Source: Arsenophonus apicola
Lineage (GTDB): Bacteria; Pseudomonadota; Gammaproteobacteria; Enterobacterales; Enterobacteriaceae
NCBI RefSeq assembly: GCF_020268605.1
Contig: NZ_CP084222.1
Location: forward strand, 930,001 to 994,000
DNA length: 64,000 bases
Direction: 5' to 3'
Positions 35,219-43,990 of the stretch are shown in pieces (position 1 is the first letter of the stretch; each line of letters opens with the position of its first letter). The notes beneath the pieces are model-generated. The model was not told the origin of the DNA and ran no database searches. It saw only the letters and a list, made by a program, of their open reading frames with translations. The position numbers and the translations under genes were made by a program.

Positions 35219-35226
35219 GTTTTATT

Positions 35227-35590
35227 TGGTGGAGCTGGCGGGAGTTGAACCCGCGTCCGAAATTTCTACATCCTCGGTACTACATGCTTAGTCTAGTCTT
35301 TACATTCGCCAGCTAGCTGTGGACAGACACACTACTAACAGACTAGCCTGATTAAGTTTAACGCTTCAACCCCAGGCTAGGCATCCACGCGATCTCTTTT
35401 AGGTTTGACCTCTCTTGATCCCCGTCCTAAGAGCGGAGGCTAGGGAGAGAGGGCTCTAAGCAGGTTATTAAGCTGCTAGAGCGTAGTTATCGTCGTTTGC
35501 GACTATTTTTTTGCGGCTTTTTACGAGGCCAACCGCCCCTCGGCATGCACCTTGGGTTTCGCAAATCCCGTCGAATCCAGAATCAGCCCC
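35227..35590 (-). ncRNA. ssrA: tmRNA (SsrA)
   Basis: Rescues stalled ribosomes by trans-translation with SmpB. The 5' end GGGGCTGATTCTGGATTCGA and the 3' tRNA-like end with CCACCA are both present; 364 bases against 363 in E. coli. The resume codon GCA is at 35498-35500, and the tag reads ANDDNYALAA before TAATAA, one residue different from the E. coli tag ANDENYALAA. smpB lies upstream on the same strand. The 3' end faces the prophage arm; ssrA 3' ends are frequent integration sites. Confidence 0.98.
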
Positions 35591-35646
35591 AAGTTGATTA
35601 TTCAATTATATCAGAAAAAAACTTAATAATGCTAGCACTTAGCTCA

Positions 35647-36129
35647 TTAGCGGCCAGCATTTTTCATAATTCTTGCTTTGTCTAACTTCCATTCGCGCTC
35701 TTTAATATCTGAACGCTTGTCGTGCTCTTTTTTACCCTTGGCGACACCAATTTTGATTTTACACCAGGCATTTTTCCAGTAAAGGGATAATGCTACCGCA
35801 GTGTGTCCTTCGCGATTGATTTTACCAAACAGCGAATCAAGTTCACGTTGATTTAGCAATAACTTTCGGGTACGCATTGGATCACACACCACATGGGAAG
35901 AAGCCACATTTAGCGGGGTAATTGTGGCGCCAAAAAGATATGCTTCACCCTCTTTTAGTAAAACATAACTGTCACTAATATTGGCTTTGCCTGCGCGTAG
36001 TGCTTTAACTTCCCAACCTTGCAAAGCTAGACCCGCCTCGATTTCTTCACTAATGAAGTATTCATGGCGTGCTCTTTTATTTAGCGTAATCGTTGCCGAA
36101 CCAGGCTTGTGTGCTTTTTTCTTTGTCAT
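35647..36129 (-). CDS. smpB: tmRNA-binding protein SmpB
   Basis: 160 residues, full length. Start TKKKAHKPGSATITLNKRAR, conserved EAGLALQGWEVKALRAGKAN, and a basic C-terminal tail. Delivers tmRNA to stalled ribosomes. 56 bases upstream of ssrA on the same strand; divergent from ratA. Confidence 0.98.
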   Translation of the reverse strand: MTKKKAHKPGSATITLNKRARHEYFISEEIEAGLALQGWEVKALRAGKANISDSYVLLKEGEAYLFGATITPLNVASSHVVCDPMRTRKLLLNQRELDSLFGKINREGHTAVALSLYWKNAWCKIKIGVAKGKKEHDKRSDIKEREWKLDKARIMKNAGR

Positions 36130-36286
36130 AATCGGCGATTATACTGTATGTATAACTAAATGGCACGGTAAGGATCTATTATTTGGTGTTAAGTGAGCAT
36201 TTATTAGACTAAGTTGCCGCCCAGAATTTTTATTTCAGTGTATATCAATGTTATTATTGTTTTTGATTTACTTGGTGAGAATGGTT

Positions 36287-36721
36287 ATGCCGCAAATTAG
36301 TCGTTCTGCATTAGTGCCTTATAGTGCGGAGAAAATGTACAATTTAGTCAATGATGTGGATTCATATCCGCAATTTTTGCCCGGTTGTGTGGGTAGTCGG
36401 GTGTTGAATTATGCTAATAATGAAATGACCGCGTCTGTTGAGGTTGCTAAAGCAGGTATTAGTAAAACTTTTGTTACTCATAATATATTAAAGGATAATA
36501 AGAGTATTAAAATACAGCTGGTAAAAGGGCCATTTCGTAAGTTAATGGGTAATTGGTTATTTACACCATTGAATGAAAATGCCTGTAAAGTAGAGTTATA
36601 CCTTGATTTTGAATTTACTAATAAACTGATAGAGTTGGCTTTTGGTCGTATTTTTAAAGAGCTGGCTGGAAATATGGTGCAAGCTTTTACTCAACGGGCG
36701 CACGAGGTTTATCGTGGCTGA
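36287..36721 (+). CDS. ratA: RatA, START/coenzyme Q-binding domain protein
   Basis: Family START-like protein (also described as a ribosome association factor/toxin in E. coli). 144 residues from MPQISRSALVPYSAEKMYNL, the E. coli start; the frame is open further upstream. Contains DSYPQFLPGCVGSRVLN and FEFTNKLIELAFGRIFKELA. Overlaps rnfH by 8 bases. Confidence 0.94.
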   Translation: MPQISRSALVPYSAEKMYNLVNDVDSYPQFLPGCVGSRVLNYANNEMTASVEVAKAGISKTFVTHNILKDNKSIKIQLVKGPFRKLMGNWLFTPLNENACKVELYLDFEFTNKLIELAFGRIFKELAGNMVQAFTQRAHEVYRG

Positions 36722-37004
36722 TATAGATATTGAAGTGGTTTTTGCATTGCCAGATAGGCAATTTCTGTTGCACGTCAAGCTAGCAGAAGGCGCTTGTGTT
36801 GAAGAGGCGATTGTGCAATCAGGTATTTTGGCGCTTCGTGATGACATTGATTTAAGTAAAAATAAAGTGGGTATTTATAGTCGACCCGCTAAATTATCCG
36901 ATATTTTATCTGATGGTGATCGGGTTGAAATTTATCGTCCGTTACTTGCTGATCCGAAAGAAATACGGCGAAAGCGGGCAGAAAAAGCCAAACAAAAATC
37001 TTAG
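36714..37004 (+). CDS. rnfH: RnfH/RatB family protein
   Basis: 96 residues with a GTG start overlapping the ratA stop. Ubiquitin-like beta-grasp protein of unknown function; conserved NKVGIYSRPAKLSD and GDRVEIYRPLLADPKE. Classical ratA-ratB pair. Confidence 0.93.
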   Translation: MADIDIEVVFALPDRQFLLHVKLAEGACVEEAIVQSGILALRDDIDLSKNKVGIYSRPAKLSDILSDGDRVEIYRPLLADPKEIRRKRAEKAKQKS

Positions 37005-37029
37005 TAACTTATTTGTAATGAACTAGAGT

Positions 37030-37063
37030 GACCGCCAATTGTGTTGCCGTTTAATTGGCGGTC
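37030..37063. terminator. bidirectional hairpin between rnfH and bamE
   Basis: 11-bp perfect stem GACCGCCAATT / AATTGGCGGTC with a 12-base loop between two convergent genes. Confidence 0.78.
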
Positions 37064-37105
37064 TAGTGATAATTTTACATAAATATCAATAGCATTGCGT
37101 AGGGG

Positions 37106-37468
37106 TTACATGAGTGTTGATGCTTTCTGTGCTGCTAAGCTATCGTTATTTTTGATATCGACTAAAATACCATTGCGATCAAAAGTAAGGGTTAATGTTT
37201 GTTGTTTAACCTTTTCATGTCCAGGCTGTTGACGGAAAATATAATACCAAATTAGCTGGCCAAACGGATCCTTTAGCATTGGTGTGCCTAATGTATAGGC
37301 GACTTGCTGTTGAGTCATCCCTTTTTGGATTTTTGCAACATCACTGGCAGAAAGATAGTTGCCTTGATTAATGTCAGGACGGTAAACAAGCCGTTCTGCC
37401 ATAGAACAACCTGCTGTTAAAACAACAGACATTGCAGCAGCAATTAACAGTTTACAACGCATGGTCAT
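37106..37468 (-). CDS. bamE: outer-membrane assembly lipoprotein BamE (SmpA)
   Basis: 120 residues. Signal peptide with lipobox (LLIAAAMSVVLTAGC, Cys near residue 21), then SDVAKIQKGMTQQQVAYTLG and LIWYYIFRQQPGHEKV of the BamE fold. Accessory lipoprotein of the BAM complex that inserts outer-membrane beta barrels. Confidence 0.96.
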   Translation of the reverse strand: MTMRCKLLIAAAMSVVLTAGCSMAERLVYRPDINQGNYLSASDVAKIQKGMTQQQVAYTLGTPMLKDPFGQLIWYYIFRQQPGHEKVKQQTLTLTFDRNGILVDIKNNDSLAAQKASTLM

Positions 37469-37575
37469 ATATTCCTTTGAGAGTCAGAATATCGATAATA
37501 ATCGACATTGATGAAATTGAAAACCTTTCCTCATTATTCTATGAGCCATAATATACAATAAAGTTGAGGATGTTT

Positions 37576-39237
37576 TTAGGCAGCAAGTAGATCTTTTGCG
37601 CTAGCTAGGATGTTTTTAGTTACTTCGCTACCGCCCAGTAACCGGGCAATTTCTTGTAAGCGGTTTTTTTTATCTAATAATTGCATTTGCGTTTCTGTTT
37701 CACAACCATTAGTTTGTTTGCTCACATAAAAATGGTGATGACCACAGGCTGCAACTTGAGGTAAATGGGTAACGCACATAACTTGAGTTGAATTGCCTAA
37801 TTCGCGTAATAGTTTTCCAACCACCGCGGCGGTAGGACCACTAATCCCCACATCAACCTCATCGAAAATGAGTGCGGGCGTATCCATTTTTTTGGCTGTT
37901 ATCACTTGTATGGCCAGTGCGATACGTGAAAGTTCTCCACCTGAAGCAACTTTTATTAATGCTTGATGAGGTTGTCCCGGATTGGTTGTAACGTTGAATT
38001 CGACTTGGCTTGCTCCATCAATTTGTAAATGTTCAGGATTAAAATTGACATCAACCGTAAAATAGCCATGCGGCATTGAAAGTTGATGCATACTGTTGGT
38101 GATTAATTGACTTAATTCACTGGCATATTGTTGCCGTATTTGATGCAGTTTGCTGGCTATTTCTAACGCATATTGATGATGACCTTCGACTTGAGTCGTT
38201 AGGTGGTCACAATCATCTTGTTGCTGATTGAGCTTTTCTTGTTCTGCCAGTAGTTGTTGATGTAATTCAAACAGTAATTCGGGCGCAACGCGATGTTTAC
38301 GGGCTAAATTGACATATTTTGCGATGCGTTGTTCTAATTCGAATAGTTGGCTAGGATCTAGCTCTGTCCGGTCACCATAATGACGTAATTCATTACTCAC
38401 TTCATGAATTTGGATCGAGGCTTCTTCAAGCATATCAAGTAAATGACTGAATTGATTACTAACAGAAGAAAGCTCATTAATCTCTTGCTTTACATGATTT
38501 AGCATACTGATAATATTTTGTTCTTCATTGTCATTAAGGATTTGTAATGCATTTTGACTTAAGGAAAGAAATTGTTCATGGTTGGCCAGTTGTTTATATT
38601 CTTGCTCTAGTTTTTGATATTCATCCGCTTGTGGTTTTAATTCATCCAATTCTTTCAGATGATATTCAATAAGTTGTTGGCGTGATAGGCGTTCAGCGGC
38701 TTGTTGTTGAAATTTTGTTAATTCTTGGCAGCTTTGATGCCAATTTTTCCAGGCTGATTTCATTTCAGCTAAGATAGCGGTTTGGTTGGCGTAAGTATCC
38801 AACAGATATTTTTGATGCTGATTATCTAATAGTAATTGGTGAGCGTAATGGCCATGTATTTGAATAAGTAATGTCCCTAGTTCACGTAATTGAGATAAGG
38901 GAACCGCGGTGCCATTAATAAAACCGCGTGATCGTCCATCAGCCGTGATGATTCTGCGTAGCAAACATTCATTATGGTTATCTAATTGGTAATTTTTTAG
39001 CCAATCTTGTGCTGTGGGAGTGTCAGTAAGGGAGAAATGGGCACAAATATCGCTACGAGAAGCACCAGGACGCACGATATTGGTATCAGCTCGGTTGCCT
39101 AAACATAAACCCAATGCATCGATTGCAATTGATTTACCAGCGCCTGTTTCGCCGGTAATGGCGGACATCCCTGGATAAAAATCAATTTCCAGTTTGCGGA
39201 CAATGGCAAAATTATTGATGGTTAATTGAATAAGCAT
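37576..39237 (-). CDS. recN: DNA repair protein RecN
   Basis: SMC-like ATPase for double-strand break repair, 553 residues, full length. Walker A GETGAGKSIAIDALG near residue 30, long coiled coils at about 150-370, signature KVASGGELSRIALAIQVI and Walker B ALIFDEVDVGISG in the C-terminal half. Two LexA boxes precede it. Confidence 0.98.
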   Translation of the reverse strand: MLIQLTINNFAIVRKLEIDFYPGMSAITGETGAGKSIAIDALGLCLGNRADTNIVRPGASRSDICAHFSLTDTPTAQDWLKNYQLDNHNECLLRRIITADGRSRGFINGTAVPLSQLRELGTLLIQIHGHYAHQLLLDNQHQKYLLDTYANQTAILAEMKSAWKNWHQSCQELTKFQQQAAERLSRQQLIEYHLKELDELKPQADEYQKLEQEYKQLANHEQFLSLSQNALQILNDNEEQNIISMLNHVKQEINELSSVSNQFSHLLDMLEEASIQIHEVSNELRHYGDRTELDPSQLFELEQRIAKYVNLARKHRVAPELLFELHQQLLAEQEKLNQQQDDCDHLTTQVEGHHQYALEIASKLHQIRQQYASELSQLITNSMHQLSMPHGYFTVDVNFNPEHLQIDGASQVEFNVTTNPGQPHQALIKVASGGELSRIALAIQVITAKKMDTPALIFDEVDVGISGPTAAVVGKLLRELGNSTQVMCVTHLPQVAACGHHHFYVSKQTNGCETETQMQLLDKKNRLQEIARLLGGSEVTKNILASAKDLLAA

Positions 39238-39262
39238 GTGCTTCTCCTGTATGTAAAAACAC

Positions 39263-39304
39263 TACTGTTAATAAATACAGTATAAACTGGTTTTTTATAC
39301 AGTA
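39263..39304 (-). promoter_or_regulatory. two LexA boxes upstream of recN
   Basis: TACTGTTAATAAATACAGTA at 39263-39282 and AACTGGTTTTTTATACAGTA at 39285-39304; both fit CTG-N10-CAG. E. coli recN also has multiple LexA sites, so SOS induction is expected. Confidence 0.93.
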
Positions 39305-39323
39305 AAGTAGTAATTAAAAAAAA

Positions 39324-40223
39324 TCAAAAGGTTTTCTTTGACCAGCCTAGTTTTGAACTTAATGTATTGAAATAATTATAATCTTTTGGATGGATGAGAT
39401 TAAGTTTTTTATTACTTCGTTTGATTAAGACCTCATCATCATCTTGGATAGGTAAAATGATTTGGCTGTCACAACTGATTTCATAATTGATGTTTTTTTG
39501 TCTAAATTTTAATTTAATACTACTGTCACTACTGATAACGAGAGGTCGTGATGAAAGAGTATGCGGAAACATAGGAACTAACGCGATAGCCTCAAGGTTG
39601 GGGGTGAGGATTGGGCCTCCGGCAGAGAGCGAATAAGCGGTTGAGCCCGTCGGTGTGGTAATAATCAGTCCATCGGAGCGTTGAGAAAAGGCAAAGCGAT
39701 CATCTATATAAACTTCAAATTCGATCATATGAGCCACTTTGCCTGGGTGTAAAATGACTTCATTAATTGCCGTACTCATGCGCGGTTTGTGATTTTTTTT
39801 GCTGATTTGGGTTTCCAATAAGAAGCGCTGTTCTTCATAAAAATGGCCAGCTAATACGTCTGTCAGTTGCTGTAGCGCGTTATCTGGCCCCAGATCAGTT
39901 AAAAAACCAAGGTTACCGCGATTGATGCCAATAACTTTATTCTCATAGCGTGATAGGACGCGAGCAGCGCCTAGCATATTACCATCACCACCAACAACGA
40001 TTATTAAATCAGCGGTTTTACCAATGTCTGTAAATCTACCGATGTTGGCATTTTTTAACTTAAGCTGTTGGGCAATTTGTTGTTCAACAATAACTTTATA
40101 TTTTTGCGCTCTTAGCCAGTTATAAAGTTGTTCATGAGTTGCCAATGCCTCTGGATGTCTAGGGTGACCGACAATGCCAATATATTCAAATAATGCCTTT
40201 TTTGCTGGTTTTCCGGTCAGCAT
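39324..40223 (-). CDS. nadK: NAD kinase
   Basis: Phosphorylates NAD to NADP. 299 residues (E. coli 292). GGDGNMLGAARVLS, the catalytic GGDGN motif, lies near residue 80. NEVILHPGKVAHMIEFEVYI and TTPTGSTAYSLSAGGPIL follow. Adjacent to recN on the same strand and divergent from grpE, as in E. coli. Confidence 0.97.
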   Translation of the reverse strand: MLTGKPAKKALFEYIGIVGHPRHPEALATHEQLYNWLRAQKYKVIVEQQIAQQLKLKNANIGRFTDIGKTADLIIVVGGDGNMLGAARVLSRYENKVIGINRGNLGFLTDLGPDNALQQLTDVLAGHFYEEQRFLLETQISKKNHKPRMSTAINEVILHPGKVAHMIEFEVYIDDRFAFSQRSDGLIITTPTGSTAYSLSAGGPILTPNLEAIALVPMFPHTLSSRPLVISSDSSIKLKFRQKNINYEISCDSQIILPIQDDDEVLIKRSNKKLNLIHPKDYNYFNTLSSKLGWSKKTF

Positions 40224-40255
40224 GGTTTATTTCCTCTTACAAGTTGGCGTGCTCT

Positions 40256-40284
40256 CTTGAATCCCAAACTTTTATCCCCATAAT
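40256..40284 (+). promoter_or_regulatory. sigma-32 heat-shock promoter of grpE
   Basis: CTTGAA, 14-base spacer, then CCCCATAAT, a near-perfect RpoH promoter about 45 bases before the grpE start. Confidence 0.9.
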
Positions 40285-40329
40285 AAGCTAATAATCTGGA
40301 TTAATGCTAAAAAGAATGTGGAGATACTC

Positions 40330-40938
40330 ATGAGTAGTAAAGATCATAAAGTGCATGATGAGCAAGCCTCTAAACAAAAAGAATCAAAAAAATCACAAAA
40401 AAATGAGGCAAAAGAACCAGCAATTCAGACCGAGCAACCAGTGAGTTCTACGGAAGAAGTATTAATTGATCCACGGATTACTGAATTAGAGCAGCAGTTG
40501 CTAGAAGCGCAAAAACGTGAGCGTGAAGCATTGTTGCGCGCTAAGGCTGAAGTGGAAAATATTCGTCGCCGTACTGAGCAAGATGTTGAAAAAGCGCATA
40601 AGTTTGCTCTAGAGCGGTTTGCTAATGAATTGCTACCTGTGATTGATAATCTGGAAAGGGCCATCGAACTTGTTGATAAGGAAAAAGCTGAATCAATACC
40701 AATGCTGGAAGGACTTGAATTAACCTTAAAATCTTTTTTAGCCACAGTAGGCAAATACGGTATTAAGGTAGTAGCGGAGAAGAATGTTCCTTTCAACCCA
40801 GAACAGCATCAAGCCATGACGATGATCGATTCTGCAGAGCATGAACCTAACCAAGTTATTGATGTTATGCAAAAAGGTTATACCTTAAATGGTCGTTTAT
40901 TGCGTCCGGCAATGGTGATTGTGTCAAAAGCAAAGTAA
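40330..40938 (+). CDS. grpE: nucleotide exchange factor GrpE
   Basis: 202 residues from MSSKDHKVHDE, preceded by GGAG; an in-frame GTG four codons upstream is less likely. The N-terminal charged coiled coil (about 50-100) and the C-terminal beta domain (GKYGIKVVAEKNVPFNPEQH) are typical. Releases ADP from DnaK. Confidence 0.97.
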   Translation: MSSKDHKVHDEQASKQKESKKSQKNEAKEPAIQTEQPVSSTEEVLIDPRITELEQQLLEAQKREREALLRAKAEVENIRRRTEQDVEKAHKFALERFANELLPVIDNLERAIELVDKEKAESIPMLEGLELTLKSFLATVGKYGIKVVAEKNVPFNPEQHQAMTMIDSAEHEPNQVIDVMQKGYTLNGRLLRPAMVIVSKAK

Positions 40939-40946
40939 ATGCAGAT

Positions 40947-40972
40947 AATGCCACCCATATGGTGGTGGCATT
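40947..40972. terminator. bidirectional terminator between grpE and ung
   Basis: Stem AATGCCACC / GGTGGCATT with an 8-base loop between the convergent gene ends. Confidence 0.8.
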
Positions 40973-40976
40973 CAGT

Positions 40977-41666
40977 TTATTCTTCAGGAATGATCGGCGT
41001 CCAGTCAATAGGGCTTAACCCCTGTCTTATGAGTATTTCATTGGTTTTAGAAAAATGTCGGCAACCGAAAAAACCTCTATGGGCAGAAAGAGGGGATGGA
41101 TGTGGTGCTTTAAGGACAAAATGTTTATGGTTATCAATAAATTGACCTTTTTTCTGTGCATGGGCACCCCACAGTAAAAAAACGACACCAGTGCGGTATT
41201 GATTAATTGCTGCAATTACCTTATCGGTAAAGGTTTCCCAACCGAGATGGGCGTGAGAATGTGCTTTGCCTTGTTCCACGGTTAAAACCGTGTTTAATAA
41301 TAATACTCCTTGCTGGGCCCAACTGACCAGATAACCGTGATTGGGGTAGTGGAAATCTGGAATATCTTTTGCAAGTTCTTTGTACATATTAACCAGTGAA
41401 GGTGGCGCAGGAACACCTGGTCGGACAGAAAAAGAGAGACCATGCGCTTGATTAGGGCCATGGTAAGGATCTTGTCCTAGTATCACCACTTTTACTTCAC
41501 TCAGTTCGGTATAACGGAAAGCATTGAAGACATCTTTTTGTGGTGGAAAGATTGTCGTACCTTGTTGGCGTGCTTTAGCAACATAAGCCAGGGTGTTACG
41601 GAAATAATCTTGTTCTTTTTCTGAACCGATGACATCGTGCCAGGTGGGCAAAGCGGACATAACCAT
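40977..41666 (-). CDS. ung: uracil-DNA glycosylase
   Basis: Removes uracil from DNA. 229 residues with the catalytic motif VVILGQDPYHGPNQAHGLSF and the HPSPLSAHRGFFGCRHFS loop. Family length. The start may be MVMSALPTW or, three codons on, its second Met. Confidence 0.98.
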   Translation of the reverse strand: MVMSALPTWHDVIGSEKEQDYFRNTLAYVAKARQQGTTIFPPQKDVFNAFRYTELSEVKVVILGQDPYHGPNQAHGLSFSVRPGVPAPPSLVNMYKELAKDIPDFHYPNHGYLVSWAQQGVLLLNTVLTVEQGKAHSHAHLGWETFTDKVIAAINQYRTGVVFLLWGAHAQKKGQFIDNHKHFVLKAPHPSPLSAHRGFFGCRHFSKTNEILIRQGLSPIDWTPIIPEE

Positions 41667-41994
41667 TCCTTTAGATTTTGATTAATATAAGGTTTAACTT
41701 AACATTTACGTTATGTGAGGTAAATTTTAAAACGGAAATCGCTTGTTTTTCATTATAATTTTCGGATTAAAATTATTTTCTAAAAAATATAAATTTTTTT
41801 TAAACAAAAAATTGATTTAAAACAGAAAGTTGTCGATCTCATTATTAATTGCGAACCGAAATTATTGATTTATATCAATGAATTACCGATATTTAATTGT
41901 TATATAGTCTATAGAAATAATGGTTATAGCAAATAGCAAATTTGAAAATAATTTCAAATTGTTATTTTAATCTTGTTCGAATTTGGAGGTCGAC
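41667..41994. promoter_or_regulatory. ung-grcA intergenic region with FNR site
   Basis: 328 bases, very AT-rich. It holds a perfect FNR half-site pair TTGATTTATATCAA at 41865-41878, about 117 bases before the grcA start, consistent with anaerobic induction of grcA. Nothing else recognised. Confidence 0.8.
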
Positions 41995-42378
41995 ATGGTT
42001 ATTGGTATACAGATTACTAAAGCAGATAATGCAGCATTATTAAATTCTTTTTGGTTATTGGATGACGAAAAAAATGAAGCTCGCTGTATTTGCGCTAAAA
42101 CTGATTTTAATGAAGGACAAATTGTTGCCAAGAAGATGTTAGGTTCATTTGAATATCGGGAAATCCCCCTTGAAGTTAAACCGCAGGTAGCGGTAGAAGG
42201 AGGACAACATCTTAATGTTAATGTTCTATCTCGTGAAACTTTAGAAGATGCGATTGAAAATCCGGAAAAATATCCACAATTAACCATTCGGGTTTCAGGT
42301 TATGCAGTGCATTTTAATTCCTTAACACCTGAGCAGCAACGTGATGTAATTACGCGTACTTTTACGCAAAGTTTATAA
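41995..42378 (+). CDS. grcA: autonomous glycyl radical cofactor GrcA
   Basis: 127 residues from MVIGIQITKADN; a longer frame of four codons is unlikely. The C-terminal RVSGYAVHFNSLTPEQQRDV contains the glycyl-radical Gly. Replaces the damaged radical domain of pyruvate formate-lyase. The start is preceded by GGAGG. Confidence 0.97.
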   Translation: MVIGIQITKADNAALLNSFWLLDDEKNEARCICAKTDFNEGQIVAKKMLGSFEYREIPLEVKPQVAVEGGQHLNVNVLSRETLEDAIENPEKYPQLTIRVSGYAVHFNSLTPEQQRDVITRTFTQSL

Positions 42379-42413
42379 TTAAATAGTACTTAATAAGTTG
42401 AGAAATAATATCT

Positions 42414-42448
42414 AACAGCCTGATAATGGTTTCAGGCTGTTAATTTTT
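42414..42448 (+). terminator. terminator of grcA
   Basis: Stem AACAGCCTGA / TCAGGCTGTT followed by AATTTTTG; lies between convergent grcA and srmB. Confidence 0.88.
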
Positions 42449-42486
42449 GTTAGTTAAGCAGAAAAATTAATAAGTGGTTGGGATAA

Positions 42487-43818
42487 TCATTCGCTGTTAT
42501 CAGTTTGCTTTACTGATGGTTTACGACGTTTACCGATATTTTTACTGTCGCGATGGCGCTCTTTGGTTTTTTTCTTTTGTTGTTGGTCAGTTTTTTTCTT
42601 TTCTTGCCGTTTTAGTCGAATTTTTTTCGAGGGTTTGGCTTTACGTAACGAACCTTCAGACGGTGCTTTTGTGGTTGGCCGAAGGCTATCGATGACGCGT
42701 ATTTTTAATGGCTCTTTAAGATAACGGCTGATTTTACCTAATAGCGGCTGATCATGGGCTTCGACTAAGCTAATTGCTATTCCTTTGCGCCCAGCGCGTG
42801 CGGTTCTACCAATACGGTGCAAATAGACATCAGCAGTACGCGGTAAGTCAAAGTTGAATACATGACTAATATCGTCAATATCTAGGCCACGTGAGGCCAC
42901 ATCGGTTGCCACTAAGACGTTAATTTGTCCACTATTTAGACGTTTAACCGCTTCAGTCCGCTTTGCCTGAACCATTTCTCCTTCGAGTAACCAGGTTTTT
43001 ATATTGGCTTGCTGTAACCATTGAACCAACTCATGCGCTCTTTCGCGTTTGCGGACAAAGATAATCGATTTGGTAGCATCGGGTTGCTTTAGTAGATGGC
43101 AAAGTAGTGCGGTTTTATGTTCGAGGTTATCAGCGCGGTAATAGTATTGTTGGATCTTTTTTCGTTCGCGTCTTGAAGGATCAGCATCAATTTCATGAGG
43201 ATTATTCAGTAACCGATTAGCAAAATCGTGAATGGCTTCACCTGCGAGTGTTGCTGAAAATAACATAGTTTGTTTGCGCCAACGTGTTTCACCTGCAATA
43301 GTTTCAATGTCGTTGGCAAATCCCATATCAAGCATTCGATCGGCTTCATCTAAAATTAAGGTTTCAATTGCCCGACAATCAAAATTTTCTTCTTTAATAT
43401 ACTGTAATAAGCGTCCAGTAGTTGCGACAACAATATCTTGATTTTCACTAAAAATTTCAGCGTGGTTAACATAGGATACCCCGCCGGTAATGGTTGCGAT
43501 ATCAATATGGGTGTATTTGGCTAACGCTTTTGCCTGTTCAGCCACTTGCATTGCTAGTTCACGAGTTGGCGCTAAAATCAGAATACGTGGAGGTCCAGAT
43601 CGTTTACGCGGAAAGTCAAGTAAGTGTTGGATCACCGGTAGTAAATAAGCGGCGGTTTTTCCTGTTCCGGTAGGCGATGAACCTAAAATATCGCGTCCTT
43701 CCATAGCGGCAGGGATAGTTGCAAGCTGAATGGCTGTCGGGCGCTCATAGCCTTTATCATCCAGTGCATTGAGCAGACTTTGGTCTAACTCAAGTTCAGA
43801 AAATGTAGTTGCAGTCAT
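42487..43818 (-). CDS. srmB: DEAD-box RNA helicase SrmB
   Basis: Acts in large ribosomal subunit assembly. 443 residues from MTATTFSELELDQS; the frame is open 33 codons further but the E. coli start matches here. Motifs: SSPTGTGKTAA, PTRELAMQ, LDEADRMLDMGF, SAT, and HRIGRTARAGRKG. The Lys/Arg-rich C-terminal tail ends in KNIGKRRKPS. Confidence 0.96.
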   Translation of the reverse strand: MTATTFSELELDQSLLNALDDKGYERPTAIQLATIPAAMEGRDILGSSPTGTGKTAAYLLPVIQHLLDFPRKRSGPPRILILAPTRELAMQVAEQAKALAKYTHIDIATITGGVSYVNHAEIFSENQDIVVATTGRLLQYIKEENFDCRAIETLILDEADRMLDMGFANDIETIAGETRWRKQTMLFSATLAGEAIHDFANRLLNNPHEIDADPSRRERKKIQQYYYRADNLEHKTALLCHLLKQPDATKSIIFVRKRERAHELVQWLQQANIKTWLLEGEMVQAKRTEAVKRLNSGQINVLVATDVASRGLDIDDISHVFNFDLPRTADVYLHRIGRTARAGRKGIAISLVEAHDQPLLGKISRYLKEPLKIRVIDSLRPTTKAPSEGSLRKAKPSKKIRLKRQEKKKTDQQQKKKTKERHRDSKNIGKRRKPSVKQTDNSE

Positions 43819-43990
43819 TGTATACCTCTGGTTAGGCAATGGATTATAAACAGAACGCTCAAATTGTTCATCTATTAAAATGGTTTGTTGAGTGATGATA
43901 TAAAGAATTATTAGCAATCAATGACAAATCAGCTAGCAGCTTTGTCCAGTATAGATAAAAGGGGGTAATTATATTCCCCTCTTTAGTCAT

